From Xanthoparmelia taractica (taxonomy: Eukaryota; Ascomycota; Lecanoromycetes; Lecanorales; Parmeliaceae), in contig MU853208.1 in assembly GCA_033085395.1 (NCBI GenBank), positions 1-55,945 on the forward strand: a DNA stretch of 55,945 bases, written 5' to 3'. The translations under genes and the position numbers were made by a program. Below, in pieces: positions 10,965 to 21,281 of this stretch. Position 1 is the first letter of the stretch, and each line of letters opens with the position of its first letter. The notes beneath the pieces were generated by a model. The model did not search any database and was not told the DNA's origin. It was given only the letters and a program-made list of their open reading frames with translations.

Positions 10965-12345
10965 AACCTTTAAGTTAATATACTATCTTAGGGCGTATAC
11001 TCTTTTAAAGATAAATCTAGGGAATTAGAGAGTATTTCTACTCTTCTAATACTAGAATCGAATCGTAGAAAGCGAGCTAAAATTAAAGCTTTATAGAGTT
11101 AGATTTTAGATAGAGGAGAGATTTATTTTCTAAAAATAGAGCTAAAGATATAATTTAAAAATAGAATATAACAGTATAAAAAAGATAAAATAAAGAGAAT
11201 CTAAAAGTAGAATAAAAATTTTAGAGATATATTAATATTTATCTATATAATATTCTCTATTTATTCTCTACTAAGAACGTTATTATCGAATTATTATAAA
11301 AGCTAGAAAATATCTTATATAGCGAAATTAAAAGTATAATAGTTTATTAAAAGAAAATTAAATTTAATAAAAAAGATAGATTAGCTAGCGCGATTATATC
11401 GCGTAAATATTATATTAATTATTTATAGAAAAGAAAGATATTATATTTAATAATTAACTAATTATTAATAGTAATCTTCTAGTATAATAGAAATCGTATA
11501 TATAAACTCGATATATCGAGCTTTAAACTTACTCGAGTTTAGAAAGTATCGTATTCGCTATCTATTAATCTACTATCTAAAGACTTTAATTATACTATTC
11601 GCGAGATTTCTTATAATTTAAAAGTAAAGAATCTATCGAATAAGAGATTTAATTTAATCGAGACTTTAAAAGATATATAAATATTAAAAGACTCGATATT
11701 ATATTATATATATTTAGTAATATAGCTAATACTATACGATAGCGATATTAAGAAAGCTAAAATAATAATATTAATATTTACTCTCTTAATAAAATCGTTC
11801 TTAGAGTAGACTAATCGTTAGAAATTCTTTTTAATCGACTAGTTATACTTAATAATATACTAAAGATACTATAGTATTTTAATATATTTATACTACAATT
11901 AAGTAGAAGAAGAAGTAGTATAAAGTAGAAATAGAATAAGTATAAATAAAATAATAGAAAAAGAAATAGTATATATTTAAATTTATAAAATAAAGATTTC
12001 TATTTAATTAATATTATAAGTATATTATAATAGTCGAGTTTTTCTTATCGAGTATCTTTCTATACTTAAAGTATACTCGATAATAAAATATTTTCGTATA
12101 CTTATATCGTTTCTTTTAATATAATAAATAGATAAAATAGTAATTACTTATTAGAATACTTTTTATTCTAGCTTTTTCTCTATTTTCTTTAAATAAAATA
12201 TTTATATAGTCTTAAACTATTATTCTATTCTAAATAGAAAGTCTTCTATTTTATTAATTATAGCGAGTCGATCTATTATAAGCTTATCTAGTAATTTATA
12301 TAGAAAATAAATATACTAAAGCTAGCTATTATATATAGTATTAGT
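10965..12345 (+). repeat. 1.4-kb dispersed repeat S, first copy
   Basis: The reverse complement of 40743-42275 aligns along this stretch: AAGTTAATATACT, then TCTTTTAAAGATAAAT, GAATCGAATCGTAGAAAGCG, TACTATAGTATTTTAATATA and AATAGAAAGTCTTCTATTTT all have counterparts in the same order. A forward frame gives a Gln/Arg/Lys-rich text (QLARLYRVN, LLEFRKYRIRYLL) that I cannot assign. The purine-rich block at 11890-11970 corresponds to the minisatellite beside the assembly gap in the other copy. Possibly the 3' part of a transposon; the right limit is set only by where the other copy is cut. Confidence 0.6.
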
Positions 12346-13849
12346 CGAAGTTAATAATTAGAGTCGATCTAATTCTCGGCGATAGTATCTACTATAAACT
12401 CTATAGCGAGACTACTTAGCTATTGTTTTTTATTCGCCTCTAACTAGTCTTAGCCCTATATATATTCGAGCTTATATATTATATAGCTCTTTTAATTCGC
12501 TTTCTACTAAATCGAAAAATAACTTTAAAGCGTCTCGAATATCGATTTAAGCTTATATACTATCTATTACTATTTAGAGAAGAGAAACGACTATCTAAAT
12601 AATATTATAGTCTCTAATAATAAATTTAGTAAGCGAGCTATATCTAGATTATAATTTTTAATCGTCTCGAATAAACTTTCTATATACTTAAAATACTTTC
12701 TTCGTATTAGTATATATATCGCTTAGCCCGTCGTTGAAGTAGTTCTTTTCATCGCTAGCGATACTCGAAGAGATATCTCCTAATATTTAATAATAAGCGA
12801 GACGTTACTAATATATAAGACCCGGCTAGAGTAATTATTAAGACTAAATACTTAAGTTCTCTTATAACTTTATCGACTTCTCTTATTTTATTCGACTCTT
12901 TCTTCGTTAGTATCGCGTATTACTAAAATAGCTCTATCGTCTCCGATAGCTCTATATCTACTATTTTTATCGCGTCTAGCGTTATTATCTTTTTAGCTAT
13001 TAAGCTTCGCGAGATAATAATAATATATACTTTAAACGCGTTAAATATAAGATATTTTAAATCGATATAAGTTTTATCTTAATCGTTATTAATAATATTT
13101 ATATTTTCTAGAATTATTAGCTATTACCTCTTATAATTATTAAACTAGCGCTTAATTATAGATATCGCCTTCTCTATTTTTACTATCTCTTAACTCGTAT
13201 CTATTTATTAACTATAGAGAAATCGATAGATTTAGATATAGTCGCGCTTAATTAACTTCTTCGATTTAGAATACGAAAGTATAGTTCTATCGATATTCGC
13301 GGATATAGTTTAGTACTAACTATAACTTACTCGCTCTATCGAGTCTCTATTAGCTTACGGGAAATATATATTCTAAGTACTAACTAGTACTAATATCTCT
13401 CTAAACTTTATTTTAATATTCTTTCTATTAGATTAAGAGAGATATTCTTATATGAAATACGAGCTAGCATAGTTAATAAATATTATTATCGATATAATTT
13501 TAGAAGCGTTATAAGTATTAATACGCTAGTATATCTATATATAAATTTTATAAGACTTTCGCGTCTCTAATAGAAGAGTAGATTAATCTTAAACTAAACT
13601 TTAACTCTTATATAACTAGACTTATACGAGCGATAAAGTTATTTATAGTATAATTAATTAATAAGTTTAAGAGACTAGACTTCTTTAAGAAGAATTTAAT
13701 AATCTATTTAAATTATATTTTTAATATTTAAGATTTTTTATTTATATCTTAGATTATAGATCTTAGTCTCGATACTTAGCGCTAAAAGAGAGAATCTATA
13801 ATATTATAAAAAATATTATAACTTATCTATTTATATCTCTAATGACTAA
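12346..13849. other. RIP-mutated DNA, no recognised gene
   Basis: Likely continuation of the transposon holding repeat S, which in the other copy is cut by a YR element at the equivalent point. Several frames have moderately long runs, but I see no conserved motif. A few CG-rich words (CGCGAGATAA, CCCGTCGTTGAAG) remain. Confidence 0.4.
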
Positions 13850-14246
13850 TTAGTGTTCTTATTTATAAAGGCATACACATCGGAACCAAGTAGTACTATA
13901 GATAGTTGATTGGGCCGTCCCAACGCTAAGGTCAGCAGTTAATAGACTTAGCTAGATCGTTAGCAGGCCTAGATAAGCCCTTAGACGTGCCTTAGCGCTA
14001 GAAAACTCCCTATATCTATATAGTATAGACCTAAAGTATCTAATTAGATAGCTATATATAGGCGTAAGTAAGTGAGATAAAAGAATACGATTACTCTAAG
14101 TAAGAAGAATTCGAATAAAGAGTCAACTAATAATATAAGACTTATACATATAATGCTCTCGAAGATACGTGTTCTTCGCATATACGTATATATCTAGAAT
14201 AGAGACTAAATCATAAGATATATTAATTTATAGTCCCACTATTCGA
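13850..14246 (-). repeat. A2-spacer-B2 end of YR element copy 1
   Basis: Full A-B unit; on the minus strand it starts TCGAATAGTGGGACTATAAA and ends with ACACTAA. A (about 170 bp) and B (about 160 bp) are separated by about 75 bases that have no counterpart at the A1 and B1 ends. Confidence 0.75.
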
Positions 14247-14405
14247 TTAGTATTTTTATTTATAAAGATATATATATCGAAATTAAGTAATATTATAAAT
14301 AGTTAATTAAGTCGTCTTAACGCTAAGATTAGTAGTTAATAGACTTAGCTAGATTATTAATAGGCCTAGATAGATTCTTAAATATATCTTAGCGCTAGAA
14401 AACTC
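14247..14405 (-). repeat. B1 repeat of YR element copy 1
   Basis: Repeats the B half (TTAGT..TTTATTTATAAAG to GCGCTAGAAAACTC on the plus strand) directly beside A2. It is more strongly RIP-mutated than B2. After GAAAACTC it diverges into the internal region. Confidence 0.75.
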
Positions 14406-14419
14406 TTAAATAATCAAAA

Positions 14420-17400
14420 AACGTTATATAAAGGTCTCGTAGAAGACTTCGTATAGTAATCTAGCGATGCGAGTATCGCTAGTACTAGCGCTAATAAGAC
14501 GAAAGATACTAATACCTTTATAATATAATAAATATTCGCTCGAGGTGAATAGTAATATAAAGACGATAGAAATCGAACTTCTAGCGTCTTAATAGCATAA
14601 TCTTATCGTCGCTGAGGCCCGCCTCGCGTGCTAAAGTAATAATCTCTCTGCGAAAGAAGTATTCTAAATAATAATTTCTTATATCGAGCGAAATTAATAT
14701 TTAACGAAGTTAATCGACGATTAACTCTTTAATAAAAGAGCTCTTATTTAATTAAAAGAGGAGATTATTTAATAAAATCTTTCATCTAAAAAGATATCGT
14801 AAGATCTTTACTATATAAGCGTTATTATTTAACGTCGTAATAATAAGTGTTATCTCTTAACGAAAGAAATTCGTTTTAAATATTAAAAGTATAAGTTTAA
14901 GATATTTCTTATATAGTCTTATCAAGCGATAAGTAAAGAATTATTACTCGAAATCCCGATCTTTACGATTATATATAATATATATGAACTCGTTTACACG
15001 AAGAAATACGGCGAATATAAGATAAAAGACTATATAAAGCGTTGCTTCGGCCTTATCTTCTTAATTAATATAAGTAAATATCTATAATAATAGATCTTTA
15101 ATAATTAAATAGTGTTCTTTCGTCTTAGTCTCGCCTTATAGATATTAAATATTAGCGATTATTCTTTATAACTAAGAATTATAAAATATCGTAAGATTCT
15201 TATATTCTATATTAACGTAGACTAATCTAACGTCTATTAGATAAATCTTAATAATCTTAATCTTAACACGTCTTATATTAAGATATACGATTTAGCTAAC
15301 GAGTAAGTTAACGATCGCTAAAAAGAAAGAAGTGCTTTTATTAATAACGTAATAAGCGCTATATAACTTAATAAATATAATATACGTTTTTCGCGTCTTT
15401 GCGACTAAAACTTATTAGAGAAAACGAGTTATCTCTTATAATAGTGCGGTCTAATTATATTAGAAATCTAATAGATTTCGTTCTAGCTCTGCGGAGCGAT
15501 TAAGATACATCTTAGCTATAGATATACGTTAGCGATCTTTCGATATCGAAAACGTAATAAATTATCTATTAGCTTATTAATCTTAATTAAGATCTATATT
15601 AAGATTAAATAGATATCGTATTTAATTAATAGCATTACTATATCTTGTAATAAGATTATAGCTAATCCGCGAATAGAGAACTTTCTAAGATTATAAATAT
15701 ATACGTCGTTATCGCAATATAGCATTAATCGTAATTCTCGAAGTCTTTATAATTATAGTCGAATAACGTAATATACGATCTTTATTTCTTTAAACTAAAT
15801 GTCTTTCTAATAATAACGTATAATTATCGAAATACTAAAAGCCCCCTAAATCGACTGCAAGAGATCTAGATATTTTAGAATATAGTCTTCTATACTATAG
15901 ATCCCTAATAAATCGATCTAAATATATTATGTTAATTAATTAATAACGTAACGAATTAATTTAAGATTATTTTAATCTTTTAGAAAGATCTTTTATTATC
16001 GTAAATCGATCTTTATATATAATGTAATTCTAATAAGTGCGATTAACCTTCAAATAGCATTAAAAAGTCGCCTTAAAAACGCTCTCCCTAAGATTACGAT
16101 CTTAGCGATAAATAATAAGAAATCGATCGCTAACTCGAGCTCGCGATATAAGATCACCACTCGATTTAGAAGATTCTTAATCGTGTTTCTCGCCCGACCG
16201 AGCTTATTAAGAGAAAGTCTAATCTATATTAAAATACTATTAAACTTAATCCCAAGAAAATCGGCTATAATATTCATAATATTCTTGATATAATTAATTT
16301 TAAAGCTTAATTCTTTATATACGAGATCGAATTATTAATTATATACGATCGTATCGTCGATTGATACTAGAATAGCGAAGAAATCGTTTAGATAGTAAAG
16401 TACTATAGTTTAAAGAAGAACTATTATTAAGATTTAATTAAGAGTCTTTACGAATAGATTAAATATAAATAATAACGTACGTAGGTCGAAAGATAGATAT
16501 CGTTCTATTTAATAGCTATCGTTATAGTGAAATCCTAGTAATTATTAATCTAAAATTGCGATCGATATATATTTAAAGGCGTTTTTCAAGTCTCTTTTAA
16601 CGAACTAAGCTCTAAAGTCTTATTGTAATAGTACGATTACTACGTTATCGTATATAGCGTATTCTAGAGCCTCTTAATTCTAAGATATATCGTTATTAAT
16701 TAAGATTCTATATAAGAATAAGAGATTATAAATACGTCTTTAATTATTATTATGCTTCGAAATTAACTCTAGCGGCGAGTAGACGAATTACTACTTCGCC
16801 TAAAAGTTAATCTCGATTAGACGATTATGCTAAAGCTATTTTTAAAGATTCGCCGTTAATATATTAGATATTATAAGGATTAATTAATAATTGTAATTAC
16901 GATAACGTAGAATTTAATCTTAATATTTAATTTTTACTCTCTTTCGAAGAATAGTCGAAAGAGTCTTTACGAATATAAGATCTAAATAATTCTTTAATTA
17001 ACGATCTTAATCTTTTATTCGTAGCGAATCTTAGTTAATTAGATTTAGATCTAATAAATCGTATAGCGCGTATAGAAATTCTTCTACTATATATAGTAGC
17101 GATATAAATATCTGCGAATACGTTAAAAGTTATTTAGGCTTCAAAATTCGATTATTAAGCGAAGTGAGATTAATGCTTAAGACTTCGATTTTAATCTTAT
17201 AATACGTATTTGCTAAATAATTTAGCTAATAATTAAGATAGATATAAATATACTAGCAGTGCTCGCGTGAATATCGTCTCTTATTAAAATTTTAATATAT
17301 AGCGAAGAATTTAAAAATAGAATCTAAGTTCTACTTAATATCGGTGAGAGCGATTATTTTACGCAGCAGAAGATCGCTATAACGTCTATTCTCGATAATC

Positions 17401-18200
17401 TAGACTATAAGATCGTTCTAGTCGTTTAAGATACGTGCGTTTATAAACGTATAATAATATTCTCGAATAAAGTTAAATTTATATAAGGCTAATAACTTAG
17501 CTAGACGAAAACGATAATCTAATAATATCTCCTATAGGCGAATAATCACTATAAGATATATATAGTAATATATAATCTAGCCATACACCTCGAAACACTA
17601 TAATAGAGATATTATCTTATTTGCTTTTTAAGTATCGTTCGTATCGACGCGATTAATATATTCTCGACTTAGCTTAGTAAGATTTTCGAATTTAAATATC
17701 TCAAAGAAGATTTACTTAAAATACTTAATATCGATAGCGCGATAGCGTTTATGAAGATTAAGAAAGAGACGCGTATCTTTAGTATATATAAAAGAGACTC
17801 TAGGATTATTATTCTTCTCTAAATCACTATTAAACTCGAATAAATAATATCGATAATAGCGATAACGACGATAAGAGCGTGACTTATATATTCGATACTA
17901 CTTATAACGATTATATTTATACTTAACGAGGTGTTCTTTTAATTCTAAGACTTAATCGCGATAACTAAGAATCTTAATATTAATCTTCTTAATTACGCTT
18001 GGGCTAAGAATTCCTAGAAAGAATATCTTCGATATTATAGGCTTATTTCTACGAGATCGAGCGGAGCGAGGGAGAAAAGAGAGTATAATAGTCTTTACGA
18101 GCGTCTTAGATCTATTAAAGACCTTCTTAAATACCTTAAAGCGTCTAATAGCGATAGCTATAATATAAGAAGAATAAATAATTAAAAAGATTAAAATAAG
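14420..18200 (-). pseudogene. Reverse transcriptase-RNase H-tyrosine recombinase polyprotein, RIP-degraded
   Basis: On the minus strand the reverse-transcriptase core reads YYLNDFFAI at 16397-16371 (YYLDDFF in the two sister copies; the first Asp has become Asn by a G-to-A change). Near the 3' end, 14660-14540 reads FFRREIITLAREAGLSDDKI, then LLRR.KFDFYRLYITIH. This matches the C-terminal part of DIRS-type tyrosine recombinases, with the FRRG box and the helix before the catalytic Tyr. The family order is gag, RT, RNase H, recombinase; the gag part (towards 18200) is too eroded to recognise. Stops sit at Trp and Gln positions. Product inactive. Confidence 0.75.
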
Positions 18201-18283
18201 TGTAGATATAAATAAGATAAGAAGAATATATATTAATCTAGTATATAGATATTTAATAATTTAAAATTAATTAAATAAAGATT

Positions 18284-18453
18284 ATAAAAGAATACGATTG
18301 CTCTAAGTGAGAAGAATTCGAATAAAGAGTCAACTAATAATGTAAGACTCATATATATAGTGCTCTCGAAGACACGTGTTCCTCGTATGTGCGTATACAT
18401 CTGGAATAGGAACTGGATCATAAGACACACTAACCTATAGTCCCACTATTCGA
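18284..18453 (-). repeat. A1 repeat of YR element copy 1
   Basis: Left terminus in the element's own orientation. Shares ATAAAAGAATACG through ATTCGA (plus strand) with A2. It keeps more CA and TG (ACACGTGTTCCTCG, CTGGAATAGGAACTGGATC) than most of the element. Confidence 0.75.
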
Positions 18454-19129
18454 ATAATATAGTAAGCTCTTATGATTGCCCTATAACAATTCAGGTCGTT
18501 AAGATACCTCGTTTGCGAGTTTCTTATAGCGATTTCGCTAGTTAATCTAATAGAAGTTATATAGAGTAAAGAGCTTATTAATAAGGCGAATTAAGTCTTT
18601 ATAGTCTAAATCGAATAAATTAACGTATAGGGTCTAAGATCTAACTATATAATCTAGAAATAGATATTAATTTAAATTCTTAAGAGAAGTTTCTAAACGA
18701 GTTTATAATAAATCGTAATCGAGATAGCGGAGTTAGATCTTTATAAGATAATTATTTTCGCAATTCTAGCTAGATAGCGAAATATTTATAAATATTCTAG
18801 AAAGTAGAAACTCTCTAATCGAGAGATAGACTAATCTAACGATTTTATCTTTAGAGTCTTTTTCTAGGTCTATATCTCGAATCTCTATATATAAACTATA
18901 AAGATCTAGAATCTCGTTATTAATATACTTATTATCGATAACGTCTAGTATTTTATTAATTTATAAATTATTATAATTAATTTTATCTTTTACGATAAGA
19001 GCTTTCGTTATCTTAATTACTATTAGAGATCTAACTATAAATACTATTTATCGAAGTCTAGCTAGCGTACGATATATCTTACGAATTAGTAGCTGCGATA
19101 TTCTTTTCTAGTCTCGTTTATAAGCGTCC
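18454..19129. other. RIP-mutated DNA, no recognised gene
   Basis: AT-rich with a few retained CA/TG words at the start (CTTATGATTGCCCTATAACA). No domain or open frame of note. It ends at the target duplication of the next element. Confidence 0.4.
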
Positions 19130-19137
19130 GTTAGTTC

Positions 19138-19413
19138 TACGGGTCGGAAAGGTGTGATATCTATTGAACATAGTCGTTTTTAACTTTTTTTTAACTTTTT
19201 TTAAAAAATTATATCTTTTTAATCTATTTATATCTTTTTATAATTACATAAGCGTTCCCTTAAGCATTTTACGTATTTTTAGAATATAAGAAAATATTAT
19301 ATAATATATTTATTAAAAACTCAATGGGAGTATAGGATATCCCATATCTTTCGATATGATATTCGAAAAACTAATTCCATATTATCAAATATATCACACC
19401 TTTCCGACCCGTA
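19138..19413. mobile_element. 276-bp MITE with 8-bp target-site duplication
   Basis: Both ends read inward as TACGGGTCGGAAAGGTGTGA followed by TAT, a perfect 23-bp inverted repeat. The flanks GTTAGTTC at 19130-19137 and GTTAGTTC at 19414-19421 form an exact 8-bp duplication. An 8-bp duplication is usual for hAT elements and possible for Mutator-like ones; the ends do not let me choose. There is no coding frame. The left half continues with the same sequence that forms both ends of the window, so larger relatives probably exist outside. It is less RIP-mutated than its neighbours at the tips. Confidence 0.8.
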
Positions 19414-19449
19414 GTTAGTTCTATAGATATATCGTTAATAATTTTCTAT

Positions 19450-19846
19450 TCGAATAGTAAGACTATGGGTTAGTGTGTCTCATGATTCAGTCCCTATTTT
19501 AGATGTATACGTATATGCGGGAAACACGTATCTTCGAGAGTACTATATGTATAAATCTTATATTATTAGTTAACTCTTTATTCGAATTCTTCTCACTTAG
19601 AGTAATCGTATTCTTTTATCTTACTTATCTACGCCTATATATAGCTATCTAGTTAGACACTTCAGGTCTATATCGTATAGATATAGGGAGTTTTCTAGCG
19701 CTGAGGCATGTCTAGAGACTTATCTAGGCCTACTAACGACCTAGCTGAGTCTACTAACTACTGATCTTAGCGTTGGGACGGCTCAATTAATTATCTATAG
19801 TACTACTTGATTTCGATATGTATGCCTTCATGAATAAGAATACTAA
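19450..19846 (+). repeat. Solo A-B repeat of the YR retrotransposon family
   Basis: Complete A-spacer-B unit in plus orientation (TCGAATAGTAAGACTATGGG to AATAAGAATACTAA) with no internal region attached. It is nearly the same as the unit at 7198 and the A2-B2 ends of copies 1 and 3. It lies 28 bases beyond the MITE's right target duplication. Confidence 0.75.
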
Positions 19847-19968
19847 AACTATACTCTATTTTTACTATTATATAGAGATCTCTCTTATAACTTTATCTAT
19901 AAGAATATTTCTTCGGATTTCTATACTATTTATATTATAAGATCTTGTCGTAGAACCTTAAGCTTACG

Positions 19969-21281
19969 TCTCGAAAAGGTACGAGACGGTATGGGATATA
20001 GAGGTGTGATCCCATCCCGGGGTACGGTATGGGATCTTGGCAATAAGATGGTACATTAATGAGATGATATAGTATATTTACTGGGATCGTCCCATGGTAC
20101 GGTATATCTCTAGTATCATGCAATAATATAATATATCTCTAATATTATATAATAATATGGGATTTCTATGAGATATTTAAGAAATATATTAGTGACATTA
20201 GTTAGCGATTGATGTAGTAATATATGTTATATCGTGCGACTTATTAGTTAATATCTAGAATAATAACTAGAATATAGAACCCATATAATGCGTTGAGATA
20301 ATTTAATTAATTCGCATTAGCTGAACTATGAATTAGTAAGTCTTATGGTTATAGCGATGTGTTATTGATATGTGACTAGCGATATGTTATTATTATGCGA
20401 TTAACGAGAGACACGTATTCTCTATGAGTATTATTTCTATGGGTCTCCCACCAGTGAATAACTCTTTATTCGTTTTCTTCTTCTTTAAAGTTATTGAGTT
20501 CTTTTGTTCGCCCTCTCACTTCTATATATAATTACTTCAGGTCTACACCGCAGAGGTGTGAGAGTTATTCTAGCGCTGGGGAACGAAATATCGTCTTTAA
20601 AGACCTACTGGCCCCAGCGTTGATACGGCTTAATTATCTATCTACATAGCTACTTATGTCGATGTGTGTGACTTCTGTATAGCTTTATTTGTGTACGAGT
20701 TGCATGAGAATATTAATGCTATTAACGAGAAAACAAGTCTAAGGTCTCTGCGTAGTTGATCTCTGCTCCGCGTCAAAGGGGTTTATAAGAGTGCGTTAGA
20801 GCTGAATATTCTTCCGCATAATAGTAATATCTAAATAATCTTTCGCGAATAGCAATTAAGAAGAATAAAAGATTAGAACGTAGTAGATAATTATAATACT
20901 TTAAGTTCTTATATAATCTTAATTATAAAATAGTTTTAAAAATCTTAAGTAACGAGAATTCTAGTTATCGTTCTAGTTATTAACTCTACGAATCTATCTC
21001 CAGTATCTTTCTTAATACTACTTAATTAATTTGTAATCTTCGTTACTAAAATATTCATAAGATATCTTATAAGTATTCCATACCATTACATAATATTAGA
21101 TATATATTATATTATTGCATAATACTAGAGATATTCCGTATCATGGAACGATTCCAGTAATTTCCTATATTATATCTATATAGCTGGTATGGTATTACCT
21201 CTCTGAGTTCCATATTATGATATAGGATGATATGGTACGGGATGGGATATTCCACTTAATATCCCATATCTTTCCAAGATG
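19969..21281. mobile_element. 1.3-kb element with long terminal inverted repeats
   Basis: The arms, about 19972-20185 and 21050-21279, are imperfect inverted repeats of roughly 200 bp. Left TACTGGGATCGTCCCATGG then TATCTCTAGTATCATGCAAT correspond to the reverse complement TACTGGAATCGTTCCATGAT then TATCTCTAGTATTATGCAAT of the right arm. The motif GGTATGGGAT recurs several times. Differences are mostly transitions. The centre carries a divergent A-B type repeat and no transposase, so it is non-autonomous or a composite insertion. I could not identify a target duplication with confidence. Confidence 0.6.
20318..20725 (+). repeat. Divergent A-B repeat of a third YR subfamily
   Basis: It follows the same order of landmarks as the other solo units: AACTATGAATTAGTAAGTCT, a GAGACACGTATTCTC block, ACTCTTTATTCGTTTTCTTC, CTTCAGGTCTACACC, TTATTCTAGCGCTGGGG, CCCAGCGTTGATACGG and a GAGAATATTAA end. 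Its sequence is only moderately similar to theirs. It is among the least RIP-mutated repeats here. It sits between the inverted arms of the surrounding element. Confidence 0.55.

Larger units (their letters stand above)
13850..18453 (-). mobile_element. DIRS/Ngaro-like tyrosine-recombinase retrotransposon, copy 1
   Basis: Reading on the minus strand the order is A1 (18453-18284), internal coding region, B1 (14405-14247), then A2 plus a short unique spacer and B2 (14246-13850). A1 and A2, and B1 and B2, are near-identical pairs apart from C/T and G/A changes. These are the split direct repeats known for Ngaro/PAT-type YR retrotransposons. The internal region encodes a reverse transcriptase and a tyrosine recombinase (separate entry). 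Length 4,604 bp, the same as copy 3 after its insertion is removed. No target-site duplication is apparent, as expected for insertion by a recombinase. The element is complete in structure but dead. Confidence 0.8.

Noticed and set aside
13850..14405. Interpretation of the A-B units as LTRs of an LTR retrotransposon
   Set aside because: No TG...CA ends, no target duplication, and the second unit is split by the internal region; the split-repeat model explains all three copies.
18233..18430. Minus-strand 65-residue open frame
   Set aside because: It overlaps the A1 repeat of YR copy 1; short and without motifs.
19935..20123. Minus-strand 62-residue open frame
   Set aside because: It falls within the inverted arm of the TIR element; the reading reflects repeated GGTATGGGAT words.
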